Origin: Lethocerus indicus
Taxonomy: Eukaryota > Arthropoda > Insecta > Hemiptera > Belostomatidae
DNA: 64,000 bases
Assembly: GCA_019843655.1 (NCBI GenBank)
Contig: JACDQD010000005.1
Span: 13,047,575-13,111,574 of the forward strand
Direction of reading: 5' to 3'
This document shows positions 1 through 15,200 of the stretch, in pieces. The notes beneath the pieces are model-generated. The model saw only the letters and a list, made by a program, of their open reading frames with translations. It was not told the origin of the DNA and did not search any database. The position numbers were made by a program, and so were the translations under genes. Position 1 is the first letter of the stretch, and every line of letters begins with the position of its first letter.

Positions 1-47
1 TTGTTTAATAAGAATAAACTACTCTATTACTATACATATAATATATA

Positions 48-48
<1 letters not shown>

Positions 49-98
<50 letters not shown>
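49..98. repeat. microsatellite (GT)n/(TA)n
   Basis: A short GT run is followed by an uninterrupted (TA)n of about 19 units inside the intron upstream of the CM1 exon. Confidence 0.95.
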
Positions 99-100
<2 letters not shown>

Positions 101-231
101 CTTTTGTTTCGGCATGAGAGTAACACGTGCATTGCCTCGAAAGAATCGCCGACTAGATTTCTTATATGTCCATAAAACGTAAATAAATAATGACGGTCGT
201 TTTATTACATTGTCATATTTTTTTCTTTCAG

Positions 232-443
232 CGGGCACTTCAGGGTTGCGGTCTCCCGATAGGCGTGCGTCTCCGTCCTGTTCTCGTGGCCGAACAATGA
301 AAGATTTCGAAGATGAGTTAATCGAGTTGAGGAGAGAAAACTTCGACTTGAAAATGAGGATATACATTATGGAGGAACAAAAAGAATTGGCTCAGGGTGT
401 GGAAAACACGGACGATATTTTAAAATCTACACTGGAGTACAAG
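232..443 (+). CDS. cnn: centrosomin exon 1 in window: CM1 motif
   Basis: The acceptor follows a T-rich tract (ttttttctttcag, AG at 230-231), and the donor is aag|gtaaat at 444. The exon enters in phase 1, with one base of the first codon in an upstream exon, and leaves in phase 0. It encodes a Ser/Pro/Arg-rich lead (RSPDRRASPSCSRGR) and then TMKDFEDELIELRRENFDL, the signature of centrosomin motif 1. CM1 is the gamma-TuRC-binding segment shared by Cnn, CDK5RAP2, myomegalin and fungal Mto1/Spc110-type proteins. This is the strongest single piece of evidence for the gene's identity. No initiator Met fits before the acceptor, so the N terminus must come from an exon upstream of the window. Confidence 0.95.
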
Positions 444-3400
444 GTAAATTGAACTTATAAAAGAATCATGTTTGTCTGATAGGCCTTATTTGAATTTGCT
501 TTGGTTGAGTAAAAATTAATGGTAATATTAATTGTTACATTCAGTTTATTAAAAGTTTATATCTGGATGGTTTAAAGATATTTTCAGGCATTTTTAAGTG
601 TTACAAATTTATAGTTAAATATTGATACTTTATTTTAAAGTGGTTATAAACTCAGAAAATGTAGTCTAACACAAAACCAAATAAGAGAGAACAGGCATGG
701 TAACAATTGTTTTCTTTGAGTACTATTTTCTTCTTTGTATTTATTTATCTATCTAATAGTATCTGAACGTGCTTCATTTAAAATAGAGCCAGGATAAAGG
801 TAATATAGGAATAGTATCTTATAGTTATTAATTCAATTATAAGATTTTCTTCATTTTCAGAATGAGCTATGCTCTCTAAAAAAGGACTTGGCAGACAAAG
901 AAGATCTTATTCTTCAAGCAGCAAAAGCCATGGAGCTTTTAGCAGCAAAACACAAAGAAGAAATTAGTGAGCTTGAATCAAAATCTGCCCTTGAAAAAGA
1001 AAGCTATAGGCAATCTATTGTGCGTTTGGAGGAGGTAATCGATGGAATTCTTATTTCAGTAATGTGTATGAAGAGTGTTTCGTGCGTATTTCTGTGACTT
1101 GTACATTTCATTTTAATTGTTCATTATCTTACTACAGTTTAGTAGAACTTTATCCCTCAGTTAAAATTATATTTGTTTTTAGTATTTACATGTTTTTTCC
1201 TATTCATACATTTTTTCAATTAATGTTTTAATTAAACATTTTGTGTTTTAAGGTCATATACAAATAAGTAGTACAAAAAAATTGCAACAAAATTAGTAAA
1301 CAATTGAACCCGTGAAATGTACATTTTTTTCTAGTTAATAAATTAAAATTATTTTTCACTTGTCAATTTTCCCATTATTTTGTCACTGATATTGTAATTA
1401 TATTAAAGATATAATTTTCAGTATAAGGTGGATAAAAGAGGTTATACCCAATTAAACCATCAGAATTGATTAGGATATATCTGAATAGTATATTCAGTTC
1501 TATGCATTTCAGAACTATATCCAAATATGTTAGTAGGAAATTAGTTATTTATTAGTTAATTAGTTATTTATTATTTTTATTTGCTTAGGAACTGAAGATG
1601 AAAGAGAAAAATGTAGAGGCCCCTCGGGCTCTTTTTGATGACTCCTCAGCCATGTATGCAATGGCTTTTAGCATTCCTGTAAAGAAGTCTTCCAGCAGAC
1701 AGGATATTGCAGAAGATCAGGTTGCAAGTTTGGAATTAATGGTAACTAGTATTTCATTGAAAGAGATTAGTTTTATTATTGAGTAAGAAAATTTGAATAT
1801 GATGTACTGGTCTTATACAATTAAATATAAAGTTTTTTATTGATAATTGTTCTTATATTAAGTTTATTGAAGTGGAATATTGATTTAGTTATTCCTTTTG
1901 TGATTATAATTTGTCATTTCAGAGTTTGTAATCATTGTTATTTTTTCAGGTTGCCAAACTTCAGAATGATTTAAAAGAAGCATTGATAGATAGAGATGGT
2001 GCTGAAGAATCAGTTAAAACTCTACAGCAGAGGTTTAAAGAACTTCAAGATGAGCACCAGGCTCTTCAAGAAAATTTGGCATCATACATGTTACGTCTCC
2101 ATGAGACACAAGATGATGTAACAATTAAAACTTCAGAAATACAAGAGCTGAAAAATAAATTAAGCAGAGTTGAACTTAGACTTAAGGAACAAGACCTTGA
2201 TTCAGCAACAGTATGTTCCTCTTTTTTTATGTTACTTTTAAAATATTTGTTTTGTGTGTATTTATGTTTGAATTTAATTTAGTTAATACTCTTTTTCATT
2301 TATCTGAAAACAAAAGCTAAAATACTTTAGCCTGAACAGGTACTGAGTTGGTGAGTTTTTTGTTGAGTAAAGTAGCACATTGTTGATATTAAGAAATAAA
2401 TTGATTAGGTGATTTTCTCTCAATTTTACCCATGCAGATACATTTTTGTGCAATAAAATATTTTATTAATTAATTTGTGCAGTAATAGCTTTAATGATTA
2501 ATATCAAGCTAATAATATTTTTAAAAATATGAGAAATACAATTTAGAATATACTATTACTTGGCTCAGTGACATAAGCTTGTGAGGGCCTTGAACCATTA
2601 AGACTGGTGATAGTCATTTCTTCCTATGGATGTAAAGAATCTGCTGTAAACAAATTACTACACTTGGTGTTTAGGTTAAGGTAAATTAGGAATTAGGTAA
2701 AGGTAGGTTAGATCAAGCTTAATGAACTTAGTACACAATAACCCTCAATACCAATGGTAAAAAGCCATTACTTTTTAATTTTGTAAAAGCCTTTAATTAT
2801 AAAGGAGCATTCTTTCCTTTAGTATATTTAACTAAAACTTTTTGTAACTTTTTTCTAACTTTTATTTTCTTTATAAAATATGTTCTAATAGTTACAGTCT
2901 ATAATTGTTTTATCATTGAGATAATTATTATGAAAATATTACTACTATCTATATTTATTTAAAACTATTTTGCTTAAAAATTATAATGGGTACAATTACT
3001 TGTTTTCAGAATAATAGGGAAAAGAGTGTGGCAGTTGATACACAGAGAAAAGTTTTAGAGCAGTACAGGTTACAAATAACAAAATTAGAGAATGAAGTTG
3101 ACCAGTTGAAAAAAGAATTAGAAAAGTCTCAAATGCAGAACCAGGTGTGATTAAAAACTTTATTACCTTTTCAAATAACAATTATTCTTGATTTTTGAGA
3201 GTTGTACTATTTAATCAACCAATAATTACTGAAGTTTGTAAGAATGAAATGAATGCATAATGTGAGAGTTGTCTTGAGCCAGTAGTCAGCATTTAGCTAA
3301 TGTCAAATAGGTTTTATTACAAATTGAGCAAATATTATATAATGTAAGATATGTTTTAAAGAAATAGGAGGACACACACTAACTAAATGGTTTTATTCAG

Positions 3401-6400
3401 TTCTTATTTCTAGCATTATTGTATCATTTATGTATTATTTAATAATCATATGTGCATATTTTGTCATTTAGAAATGTACCATGTAAGACAGTGATTATTA
3501 TTTTTAGATTTCTACAGAATTAGAACTGCATGACATGTATGAAGGTTTGAAAAAAGAGAATAGTGATCTGCATGATCAGGTAAGATGTCTGTTTTATCGA
3601 AATTTCTTTTTGCTCTTTGTACTTCTTTGCTATTTAACTTATCCTCTATTACCACCATGCTTAGAAGTGTTTGTAGATTAACTTTCTTTAGAGACTGCTG
3701 TTACCACCATATCAATAAACACAAAAGTATTGTACTCTCAATAAATGTTTTCTTGTTCGAGAAATGTAGCATTCATAATGGTTTTTGTTTTCATCCACAT
3801 TCTAAGAAGTTATAAATTTGGAACTAGCTGTTTGAAAAAGCAATTGATGAAATGTTGTAACAAAATTCATTAATTTGTTTGTATGATTTATTTGTAAATA
3901 AGCTCTATATTTTTGTATAGAATAAACATTAAAAATCTAGTTGGCATCATTATTCATTCATAAAGTACTATAAAATAGGAGATTATGAATTAAAATTTTA
4001 AAAATGCATGCAAGGGTTCAACAGTATTTATATAGCAATTTTTTATTTTAATTTATATTAAATTTATCAATTGTACAACATTAATATCAATTAGGAAAAA
4101 CAATATCCATTACTTATTTAACTTTGTTGGAATAAGTTAAATGAGTAGTATAGTTATAACCATTTTCATCTATGAGATTCTGAACAATATTTGTATGTTG
4201 ATTTTTACATTACATTATTAACATGTGATGCATAATGGCAGTCACTGCATAACTTATGCATTATAAATATATCAATATTGCAATCATTTATATTATTAGT
4301 TTGTGAAGTAGATGCCACATTATGTTTACGTTCAAATCAGGGAAATGGGTAACCTTTTCTGAAACCAAATGTATAATCAAACAGAAATTTCAAAATTTCA
4401 GTTATTCTATCTATATACCTATTACATAAATGAGACGTACTTCATCTAATAGATTTAGTGGTTTTGTGTAATGTATTGGTATAATTTTATTTACTTAAAG
4501 ATAAATCTTTTCATTTTGCAATTTTATTTACATGGAACATTATAGTATGTATCAAAAATTTACCCATATTTATCTATTTTAATGTTTACTGTCATATTTT
4601 GTTTTGTTAATTGCTATCAAAAATTTTATTTATTTTTCTTCATAGACAGACTTAATAATAAAATATTTTTAAAGCTGAAATACTTATTACTAGTACTCTG
4701 CTTGAAAAACTTTTAGGTTTAATCATTCTTTAGATGTTGAGAAAGCAATAACATTTACTGTTACTGTTATTCATTAGAATAACTGGAAACCAGAGTTATT
4801 AACTTTTTCTACATTATATTCCTAGGTATCATGTTAAGAATGTTCATTTTGGAGAGTTGTGAACAACATTATATCAAACTCTATGTGAAGCTCTATAATC
4901 TTCAAACTATTGTAATATTGGATAATCAAATAAAAAGAGATTAGTTGGATGCATTTTCCAACATTTTAGATGTTTTATGGAAATAAATACTAGTATCAAT
5001 ACTCTATTACGATTAATATTATATAGTTAAATTATTTAATTTTGGTAATATAAGGAGCTTATTTATGAATGAATCTTGAACAAAATATTAACTGCAATAA
5101 ATATGAAGATATGTATTTCTCCATTTATTTTTTTCAAAATATATACCACTTTCAATTTTTAATTATTTAGATTTCTTAATTTTGTTTTTTGTATATTTCA
5201 TAGATGAAATATTTTAATTTAATTTACAACAGGCTTAGTGGAATATGTATGTTGAAATCATAGAAATAACCATTCATGTATGCATATAAGAATATATTTC
5301 TCATTATATTACTCTGATCCTTCTTAGGTTAGGATTAAATGTCCCATAAGTGTCCACAAATCATTTAGATTTAAAAGATCATTGTACTGACTAGTAGATT
5401 TTTTCTGTTTCCACGTGTTCCATTCACATTATTCTGTTATAGAGTATCACTCAGTTATTGTAGTTTGGGAAACAATTCTATTGCTCATTGAACATGCAAG
5501 ATAATAACAATATTGAGATGCATGAAAGAAATTTGTAGTTTTATAACAATCAAGTATTCTAAACTTTAATGTTAGAATGGGCTGCAAGAAATGTGCATCA
5601 GAAATAGCTTGATCCTACAGGAGATGAGAGAATTGTGGCTACCAGCCAGTTTTGGAATCCATTAATAGACAAGCCTGGAAAACTGCTAACCTCAGTTTTG
5701 TTCCTGCTAGGCAACTTGCATTCACTCTGCTACTAATACTATTTATTTGGAATAGTAGTGATTTATGTAGCTGTTCACAGTTTTTTATTTAACTCTGCTT
5801 CAATCATGAGTAGAAATTCATTACATTTTTACTCTCTTTGAGGTTGGATAAATATCATACATTGGATTGATGAGTATTTTTCTTGTGTTTTTAATAGTTT
5901 ATCAAATTTAATTTCATGAAATACATTGAGATGTTATATGGTATGCAATAGTGTGATGTACGGGTGTATTTTTAATTACACTGTCAAATATTTCTAATAT
6001 AAAATATGTACTTAGTCCAACTGTTCATTTACTGTTCATTACACTGGATTGTATAACTATTGTGGATAATCGCCAAAATCAAAGTATTGCTTTGTGTGTG
6101 TGTCTTCTGATTGTTGCATTCATTTAATGTGTGATAACCCCCCATAAAAAGGGAAATAATATTACTCAATTTTATTATTTTTTAATCTCCTTCATCTCAA
6201 TAATGAAATAATGGAAATATAGGAGTAATTAGTGAAGTATAAAATTACACAATACATTTTAACTTTTCTTGTGAATAGGTTCAGGAGTTAATAATTTCGA
6301 GACGAAGCCCACGACTTCAGAAATCACTGGATATGGAAAGTGATCTGAGGAAGGCCCACAGGGAGATTGAGCGTTTGGAGTCAAATATGGAAGCTCTGAA

Positions 6401-9199
6401 TGATGATAAAAAAAAAGCTTTGTTGGCTTTGCAAAGCATTATAAAGGAAAACAAAGCACTACATAAAGAACTTAGCTCAATCAAAACTAAGGGCCTTAGA
6501 TACAGTTCAGATGAAGTACACAGGAGTGAATCGCCCAACGAGGTAAATGACCTATACTGTTCTCTAGCACTTTTATTATATCTGTTGAGTTTCAAATAGC
6601 TTGATTTCATATTTCATTGCATGAGAAATAACATCTGTTGTGGTCCATGAATAGTTTAGTTTGTGACCTTGCTGTTTGCTACTCTGGCCATCCACTGCAT
6701 GAACTAATTACCAATTTCTCAGATATAAAGTTCATTCATTGTAATATGACAATTCTTACTTTAATTCATTTATTAAGTTTTTAGCAATGATGTTAGATGA
6801 ATTAGTAACTAAATAATATGTGTGTGTATGTGTATAAATCACAAATTATAGCTACAAGTATAGAAAGGTTACAGCTGTAAAGTTTATATCATGGTTAGTT
6901 TTGTCTTGAATCTAATAGTTTAAACCATTGTTGCACTGCCACATTTAATTAATTTTGTAAATTATCATCTCCACATAATTAATTTGAACATTAATCAACA
7001 CCTCTACCAACTTCTATTCAAGTAAAAATATATTTTTTTTGTTGTTTTTAAAGTATTTTTGTTATACATTTAAATGTTTATAGTCATTCTTTTAAATATA
7101 TTTTAGTGGGGTGTGTCAGGTATTAAATATGTATTTCAAATTTCATATTGTTTAAGTGGTTTTGTGTAAATTGAGTTTCCTTCATGATTTTAATGAAATG
7201 TGTACTAAGTGAACATTTATTTAGTTACTCTCAGAATGTCTGCTTAGTTCACTTATATAAAGAAAGGTTCATTTGTATGGGAAAAATGTAGACTTTAAAG
7301 CCACTAATTATTTTTGTATCAATTTTAAAGAATTATTTATTTATTACTTTTAAATTTATTATATTAGATAAATTTAAGTATATAGTGCACTAGTTACCTT
7401 ATATTTCATTTAAATTTGGTTTGATAACTTCCATTATACCACCATATTTGAATCAATATTACTGCTGTTTTGTTCTATTTAAACATGTTATTTTCCAAAA
7501 CAATGTTTCAAACATCATAAAATATGCTGTATGTATAATATATATACGTATGCAAACATCATATATTTGCTTTTTATATATTTCCAGAAATTTTAGTATT
7601 TTTTAAAATGTTTAATATAGTGTAGCATGTTTTAATATCTTTTCCCTGGGTTTCGATAATGTGATTTGGCATTATGTTCCTGAAAAATAATCTGCACTTG
7701 AATATGAAACTATTTATTTTAGTTAGAATATGATGAAAACAAATGGCTGTAGGCATTTATTAATACTACTTCATTATTTAGAATGGAATTTAAGTTCTTG
7801 ACAATTTTTTTAAAGTTCAAATGTAGATGTTCAGTCAGTAGGAAATATAATTTTTAATTTTGTGAATAAGGTTGTGGGCATTATTACTTTACTTATTCAG
7901 ACCATTCTTTTTATAAATTACCTCTTAGCTATTTTGCATATAGAATTTATTATTAAACTGTAAAGAATGCCTTCTTAAACCATTTGTGTTAATTTGTTTT
8001 AGTGGGTCTGTTGTATTAACACCAGTTTAATATGATTTTATGTTCGTATTAATTTGTTTAAATTTTCTTTAAAATTGAGGAATGTTGGTTTTTATGTTGC
8101 TTTTTTTATTGGTTTGTTACAGAAATAGTGCTTTTGCTGTTTTTGAATTTATTCTCACAAGGTACATTGCCGTTTACTATGTTCTTGTAGTAAAACAACA
8201 ATGTCTTCATTATTTATTTGATACTACACATTTATAATGAAAAAGGATAGGCCTGTGAATAGAATATCAGAAAGAATTATGAAACTTTGTTTTCTCTGTA
8301 TGGTTTAAATGATCTTGAAAAATAATCTGCTGTCTTTCAGTTTCATTATTTATTTTTAAACCAGTGTACTAGATTAATACATGACTGTTTATGACATCGT
8401 TAGGTTAGGTGAATATATTAACAATTATCTAGTCAGTATTATTGTTCTTGAAGATGATGAGAAACTAAAATAAATGTGTGCTCCATCAAAATAACATAGG
8501 TCCAGATAAAGTACTTATAATTCTTAATACTTATTATGACTTGATGAAATCATGATATATTTTGTTGCAATGGTTAATGTTTATTCTTCTTATGTACTTA
8601 TCTTGTTAACAGAAGCAGTGCATTATGTCAATTATGATAAGTGCATGATTGCTTGTTCATAAAAACAAAACTTTTAAGACTGAAAGAAATAATCTCACAA
8701 TGAACCAAGAACCAATTTTTGATGCTAGGAAATTTAATTATTATTAGGTACTTTTGTATATACAGATTATTATTCGATATGATGATATGATTTATGTGAT
8801 CTTGAAACTATCTTGTTTAATATGCTTTTCTAAAATATAAATTTCAAACCTATATATAAATATATGTATTGCATGGTGTTTTGAAATTGTAAAGTTGCTT
8901 ATATTTATAACATTGCTTCTAATTTGTTCACACTAATTTCACATTATATAGTTGTTGATTAGCACCACTTTCATCGTTTAAGTTGTTTGATTTTTGTATG
9001 ATGTCTTACTTTTTTAATTTGTTTCTAAATAAAGTTAACAGCAGAAAAACGCGGTAGTGTTATTTCATTTGAAACCTGCCACCTTGTTGATCACTCCCGC
9101 ATTTGATGCTGTACACTTTACAAAGTTACTTAATTTTTAGTAACCTGGTGATAAGTTTATGAATTGACTTTTATGGAAGAATTCTTTTGTATATGTATG

Positions 9200-9258
<59 letters not shown>

Positions 9259-12200
9259 ATTTTTCATTATTGAGATAGGAACTCCTAAACTGGATGTTTG
9301 AAACATTGTTGGTACATACTGGTGTTACTACTAATTAATTTAATACTTAAAAAAATAAGATGCAGTTTGTCACTTAACTGAAATGTAATTAACGCAAGCT
9401 GTCTATCTACTTAAAAACTTTTAAATAGAACCATGTTATGGTTTGAGGTTCATGTTTTGTTTCATTGTGTATATATTGATGAATTTAAGATGCTTTGTTT
9501 CTTGTGCACAGCCTGTAGCGTTTAGCACTCATTATTTTGTATATTTTTATATCATTTCTCACAGCTTTGCTTTTTTGCAAGTTTGACATTAACTCTGTGA
9601 TTTTAAATAAATACATTTTCTTCCCATTATTTGTATAAAGAGCCAATGCTGTGGTGTGTAAAGCACATTAAGTAAATCAGTTTATTTTACCCAAAATGAT
9701 AATTATTGGAAACGGTCTCATATTGAAAGGCAAATTTTGTGAAGTTAAAGAATAATATTGGAATTAATTAATCCATGTCTTCATCCAGTATTGGAACATC
9801 AAATTGTGGTATCATTGAATTTTTCTTTGTGTTATACAAGTTTCCCTTTGCTTATATAGTGCAGTTGAAAACTTTGATATTATGCACTTTCTAATATATT
9901 TAAATTGATTGAACTCCATATTGCACCCCCTCATTATTTTTTCATGTTAATTCTGAACTAATGATATAAGTTCATTATTACCTTAACAGTATTTAGACTT
10001 TAAAGGAAAGGATATAATATGCAACAAACAATATAGTATCATAAATAATTTTTAACTTAGAACAATAATAATTTTAACTACTTCATTTGCAGTGGTGGTC
10101 ATTATTTACCGCTTTAATTAACAAACGTATTACATCAAGCAAGTCACATCACAATTGAGCACTGAAGGATGATGGAAATTTCTTCCAGTATTGTAGCATT
10201 TCTTTCTAATTAATATTTTTGTTCTCTTTGAATTTCTAATCCAGTTCTTAATGAAATAAATGTTTCATTTCATAATACTTTATTATTTTTGTTATTCTTA
10301 CTAATGACGTTCATACTGAATTGTATTGTTTTAATACAACAAATTTGATTGTTTATTGGTTATTTAGGAAGAAAAGATGTATACATTTTAAAAGAAATTA
10401 ATTAATTTTGTTCTCAGAGAATGTTGAAAATAAAATGAATGTGAAATATGGTAAAATTTAGTTTTTAGAATTTAAAATTTTGATTTCATAATGCTTTACA
10501 GAAAGAATTAAAAAGTTAATAATCAAGAAACATTAAATCATACATTTTAAGATTACAGTTCTAGTCAAGAGATTTTATATCTATTATTCATGAAATATGA
10601 GGAATTTTTAATCTTAAGCATAACATAAATTAATAAATATAATTTGAATTTAAAATTTGTTTGAATATGTGGACTTCTATTTGATTAAAATCTTTTGTAA
10701 TATATATTCTTGATTTTGTAACAATAAAGCAACTGTTACATATCACATGTTAACAATTGTAATATTATTAATTAATACTTAAAAATATAGTTGATTATTG
10801 ATTAGTATACATTATTTTATAAGATAAACTTTTTAATTCTTTGTGAAATAATTAATTAAAACATATTTAATGCAAGTGTGCACCAACGAACATTGCAGAA
10901 AATCTATATTGAAAAGAAGAGTAAGAGAAAACATATGTAGTAAAATTGTTGCAGTTAACAAGGAACAAATCATTTTAATTTTATCACATAATAAGAATTA
11001 TTATTTATTTATTACTTATAAATAAGAATAATAATAAATAAATAAAATAAACATGAATTAATAATTTTGTGTAACATTATGAATAATCATACCATTTCTT
11101 TTTGTTTGCTATACTCATATTATCATTGCAGCAGTATAGGGCAACACTTGATGAGCTGAGTGAGAAGTTGGAACTAGTTACTAAGGATCGTGATGCTCTT
11201 TCCTTAGAATTGGAAAAGCAAGTTCAGGTAATTAATACTTAATTAATTAACTGAAGATAATGCATACTGATTGCAAATTCCATTGAAAAAAATAATTCAA
11301 ACCTACAGTTTTTCAAATGATAAAACTGCTGACATAGACTATTGATGAAAATGTAAAAAATCTATACCCTGGATATTTAGGCTTTTTTTTTATAAAATAT
11401 AATTTTGTTGTGTGTTAAAATAATAGTTATGAATTGCATGAACTTTCGCTATAGTATTCTGATTTAAAATCATGCTAAAAGACCTGACACAAAATTTATA
11501 TCAACGTATGCCAAATATTAGTTAATTTAAATAATTTATTTTTATTGGTTTATTAATAATCCAGCCCCAAGATTTTTTATATAATTAATTGTTTGTAATA
11601 AGCAATGTTGATTTGTTCTTTTGTTTTTATTTTAGGGACTATTACTCAGTTTGAAAGAAAAAGAAACACAGTTGAAATTTTTTGAAGAAAAAACAAATTC
11701 ATGTTATGATAACACTGAAAAAGACAATCGCATAGCACAGTTGGAAACTGAAGTTGCTGAATTGAGGGAACTTGTTGAAGTTCAAACCAAATCTTCTTCA
11801 GTTGGGAATGATCGAGAAAAACTGCTGGGGGAACTGGAATCTAAAAAGAAGGAGATTGAACATCTTAATGAAGAGCTTAGAAAGAGGACATTTAATCTCC
11901 AGGAACTAGTTAATAAAGAACTTTGGGATAAAAATAGAGAGATAGAGAAGCTTAACAAAGCTTGTGAAAACAAACAAATTGAAGTTGTTAAACTGAGGCA
12001 ACAATTGAATATCAAAGACTTAGAAATATGTAAGTTGGAAGAAAAAGTCAGGGAAATGAATAAACAAGTTTTTAGGGATTTACCTTTAACAGATTTATCA
12101 TCCAATCAGAATGTTGATTATAAAAAAAATTCAGAACCTAACTCAGTACTTGTACGAGATAATAAAACTTTAAAAGAACAGGTACTTGAAGGTCTTGAAG

Positions 12201-15200
12201 AAAGGAAGAAACTACTAGAGGAAATAGAATCACTCAAAGAAAAAATAAAAACCGATGGAGTGTTGATAGGAGCATTGAATGAAGAATGCAATAAATGTAA
12301 GAAAGATATTGAACAATCTGAGAAATCCCGAAAAGAGCTTGTGAATGCATGCACTCTCCTAACTACTAGGTTGGAAGAGCTTGCTAGTTTCCTGGATTCT
12401 CTTGTGCCAACATTAGGGGAGAAAAAGAGACGGATGTTGCAGCAAGCAATAGAGCGTAGCAGAGAAGCTTCAAGATCATTTTCATTCTCATTCATTGACC
12501 AGTCATCAAGTTTGTCAATACCAATTTTGCCAGATTTCTCCCAGGTAGATTTTTGTAGTGGTGAGGATTCAGGGGATGCTACATTAGAGCCTTTAAAAGA
12601 TTGTGAAGAGCTTCAGAATGATGAAGTTGTACGTTTAAGAACTCAAGTAGAATCTTTGGTTGAGAAACTGAAGCAAAAAGATAATCTGTCTGAGGCTTCT
12701 CAAAAGCAGAGTCCAAAACGTTGTAGTTTGTGGACACTTCCGAGTGAGTCTAAAAATGAAAAAAGTTTTGACCTTATAAATCTTGCCTCCATGAGTGATG
12801 GTATTGCTTTGGAAGATGTTACAGAAGGATCTGTTCTCGATACTCTTGAAAGTGATAATTCCAAAGATGTTTCTGATTCAATGAAGTCTAGAAGCAGAAG
12901 ATCTTCTTTAGTTGAAAATTTAAAACACAAACAAATTAAACAGGTTGGTGGAAAATCTATGGATGAATTAAAGTCAATCACAGGATGTTTGTCTGAATCT
13001 GATGGGATGTCTGAACCAGACAGAAATGTTTCAATGGCTCGTATCGGTATAAAAGTTGGTCTTTTGCCAACTAAAATGTCTGCCGAAGACTCTTCAAGTT
13101 CAACTAGAAGATGTGTGTCAGCTCCTTCATCTGGTAATTTTTATGAATATTTATATGCCTTGGGTTTTATCCAATACATTATGAGCTATGGTCTATTATT
13201 AAGATCTGGTATTAATTTAATACAATGCATGAATAAATAATGTTTTATAAGGTATTGTTATTTTTATAGTAAAGAAAATGAGGCATGAAACAAGTGAGCT
13301 GCGTAAATTAAATTCTAGATTACGAAGTTTGGAACAAATTAATGAGGCTCTTCGTACTGAGCTTCGAGCTTTATGCCGGGGCTCCTCTTGTGCAAAAATT
13401 GATAGAGCAATAACTTGTCAGGTTTGTTTTATTTAATACTTCCCTCTTTAACTATTTATTTTGTAAGTTTCTATATAATTGTCTAGAGTTTCTTTGCAGA
13501 TGGATCCTGGTAATAGCACAAATGTTCTAACACAACTATCTGATATTTCTGCTCAGTTGGAGCAATCTTGTAAACTGTGCCTTGAACTGGAAACAAGATG
13601 TATGACTTTAGAAGGAGAATGTACAACCCTTAAGGAAAAATTACTTAGTGAAGAATCCAAGAATTGTAATATGACGGAAGAAATAAAAACCTTGAACCGG
13701 AAAATCAATGAAACTGAGAGTCTTACTCAAGAGGTGGTTTCTCTTAGGGCACTTTTAAAAGAAAAAGAAAATGATGCTTTGGAAAAACAATGTAGCATTT
13801 TGGAACTTAGGAATGCTCATCTAATATTAGAAAACAGGGCAAAAATTGCTGAGGCTGGTCTTGAAGAGGCAAGGACCAAGTGGAAATTATTAGAGAGTGC
13901 TGCTATTTCTTCAGAAGAATCTTTGAATGAAGCAAGAACAAAGTGGAAGGAAACTAAGGCTAAATTTGAAGAACTAAAAGAAACTTCAGCCAGAAATGAA
14001 AAAGAAAAACAAGTATGTTTAACTCTTATCTAAATTTTATTTTTAAGTTATTTCATATAATAACAGCAGTAAATATAATTGGTAGATATGCTAATATCAA
14101 ATCATAAAGAAGGTAGGCCCTCTTAGAAAGTATTTTTCAGATGAGTTCTATAATCTATCAGGTACCAGATATTTGTATAGTATCTTCAGTGTTATATAAA
14201 TCAAAATAAATTACCTATATGTAATACTATAATTTACTTGTCACTATATCTGTTATGGATTCACCAGACAATTTATTTCTTTTTATATTTCTCCTACCAT
14301 TTTTAGATTTATCAAAATATTTGTGTTTTATATCTATATTATTATAATTATAATTTTTATAATTTCATTGTGATTAAAATATTTTAGTATTTCAGTTACT
14401 AATTTTTATATTTTAATACCTAGCTACTGAAAGAAAAATATGATCAAGATAGTTCAAAACTTAGATTACGCCTAAATCAGATGAAACTTGAAATGGATAA
14501 GCTGACTGCAGACCATAGGGAAGCAGTAGCACAAGCTAATAGGAAAATAGATGAGCTCATGTTACTTAAAGAAATGGCTATAGATGAATGGAAAGTAAAA
14601 TTGGAAGCATTAGAAAAAGAAAAGAAATGTGAAATAGAGGAAGAAATTAGTAGGAGAATGGATGCAGAGAGGAAACTTGTTATGAGCTATGAAATGCAGA
14701 CAGAACTAAGATCAAAACTGGAAGTTGAAATGGAAAGAGCAAGAGAAATGGAAGTCGGAAGAAAGGTGAGCTGTGTTACAGTTTTTATTGTTTCTATATA
14801 TTTATCTATATATTACTAACATTTCTATGGTGATTGGTACAATATTTTTCAAGTTGTGAAACTTTTTTGAAACATTGTCTACTTCAATTTTGAGTTATGT
14901 ACACAGGAATAATGGCCAGCAACTATTGTGATTTCATTTGTTTTTAAACAAATGAATAAAGACACTGTCAGGTTGTATAACTTTAGGATTCAATAAAAGT
15001 TTCAATTTCATGGTATATTTCAACACTGTAACTATACAGTAAACTCAATATGTTTTGTCATATTGATAATAATATTGTTTTACGTATCAGTTTTTTATGT
15101 AGTTATTTGCCATAATACCAGAAATATTAATTAAACCAGTCAACTTGAATAATGTTTATTTTTTACATATTTTGGCGATGTTCCAATGTAGGTTTTAAAA

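Noticed and set aside
8395..8412. TTAGG telomere-like repeat
   Set aside because: Only two units are present, which is expected by chance in AT-rich DNA.
13134..13240. Extension of the large centrosomin open frame to 13240
   Set aside because: A good donor at 13134 and correct phase with 13270-13421 show that the extra residues are intron read-through.
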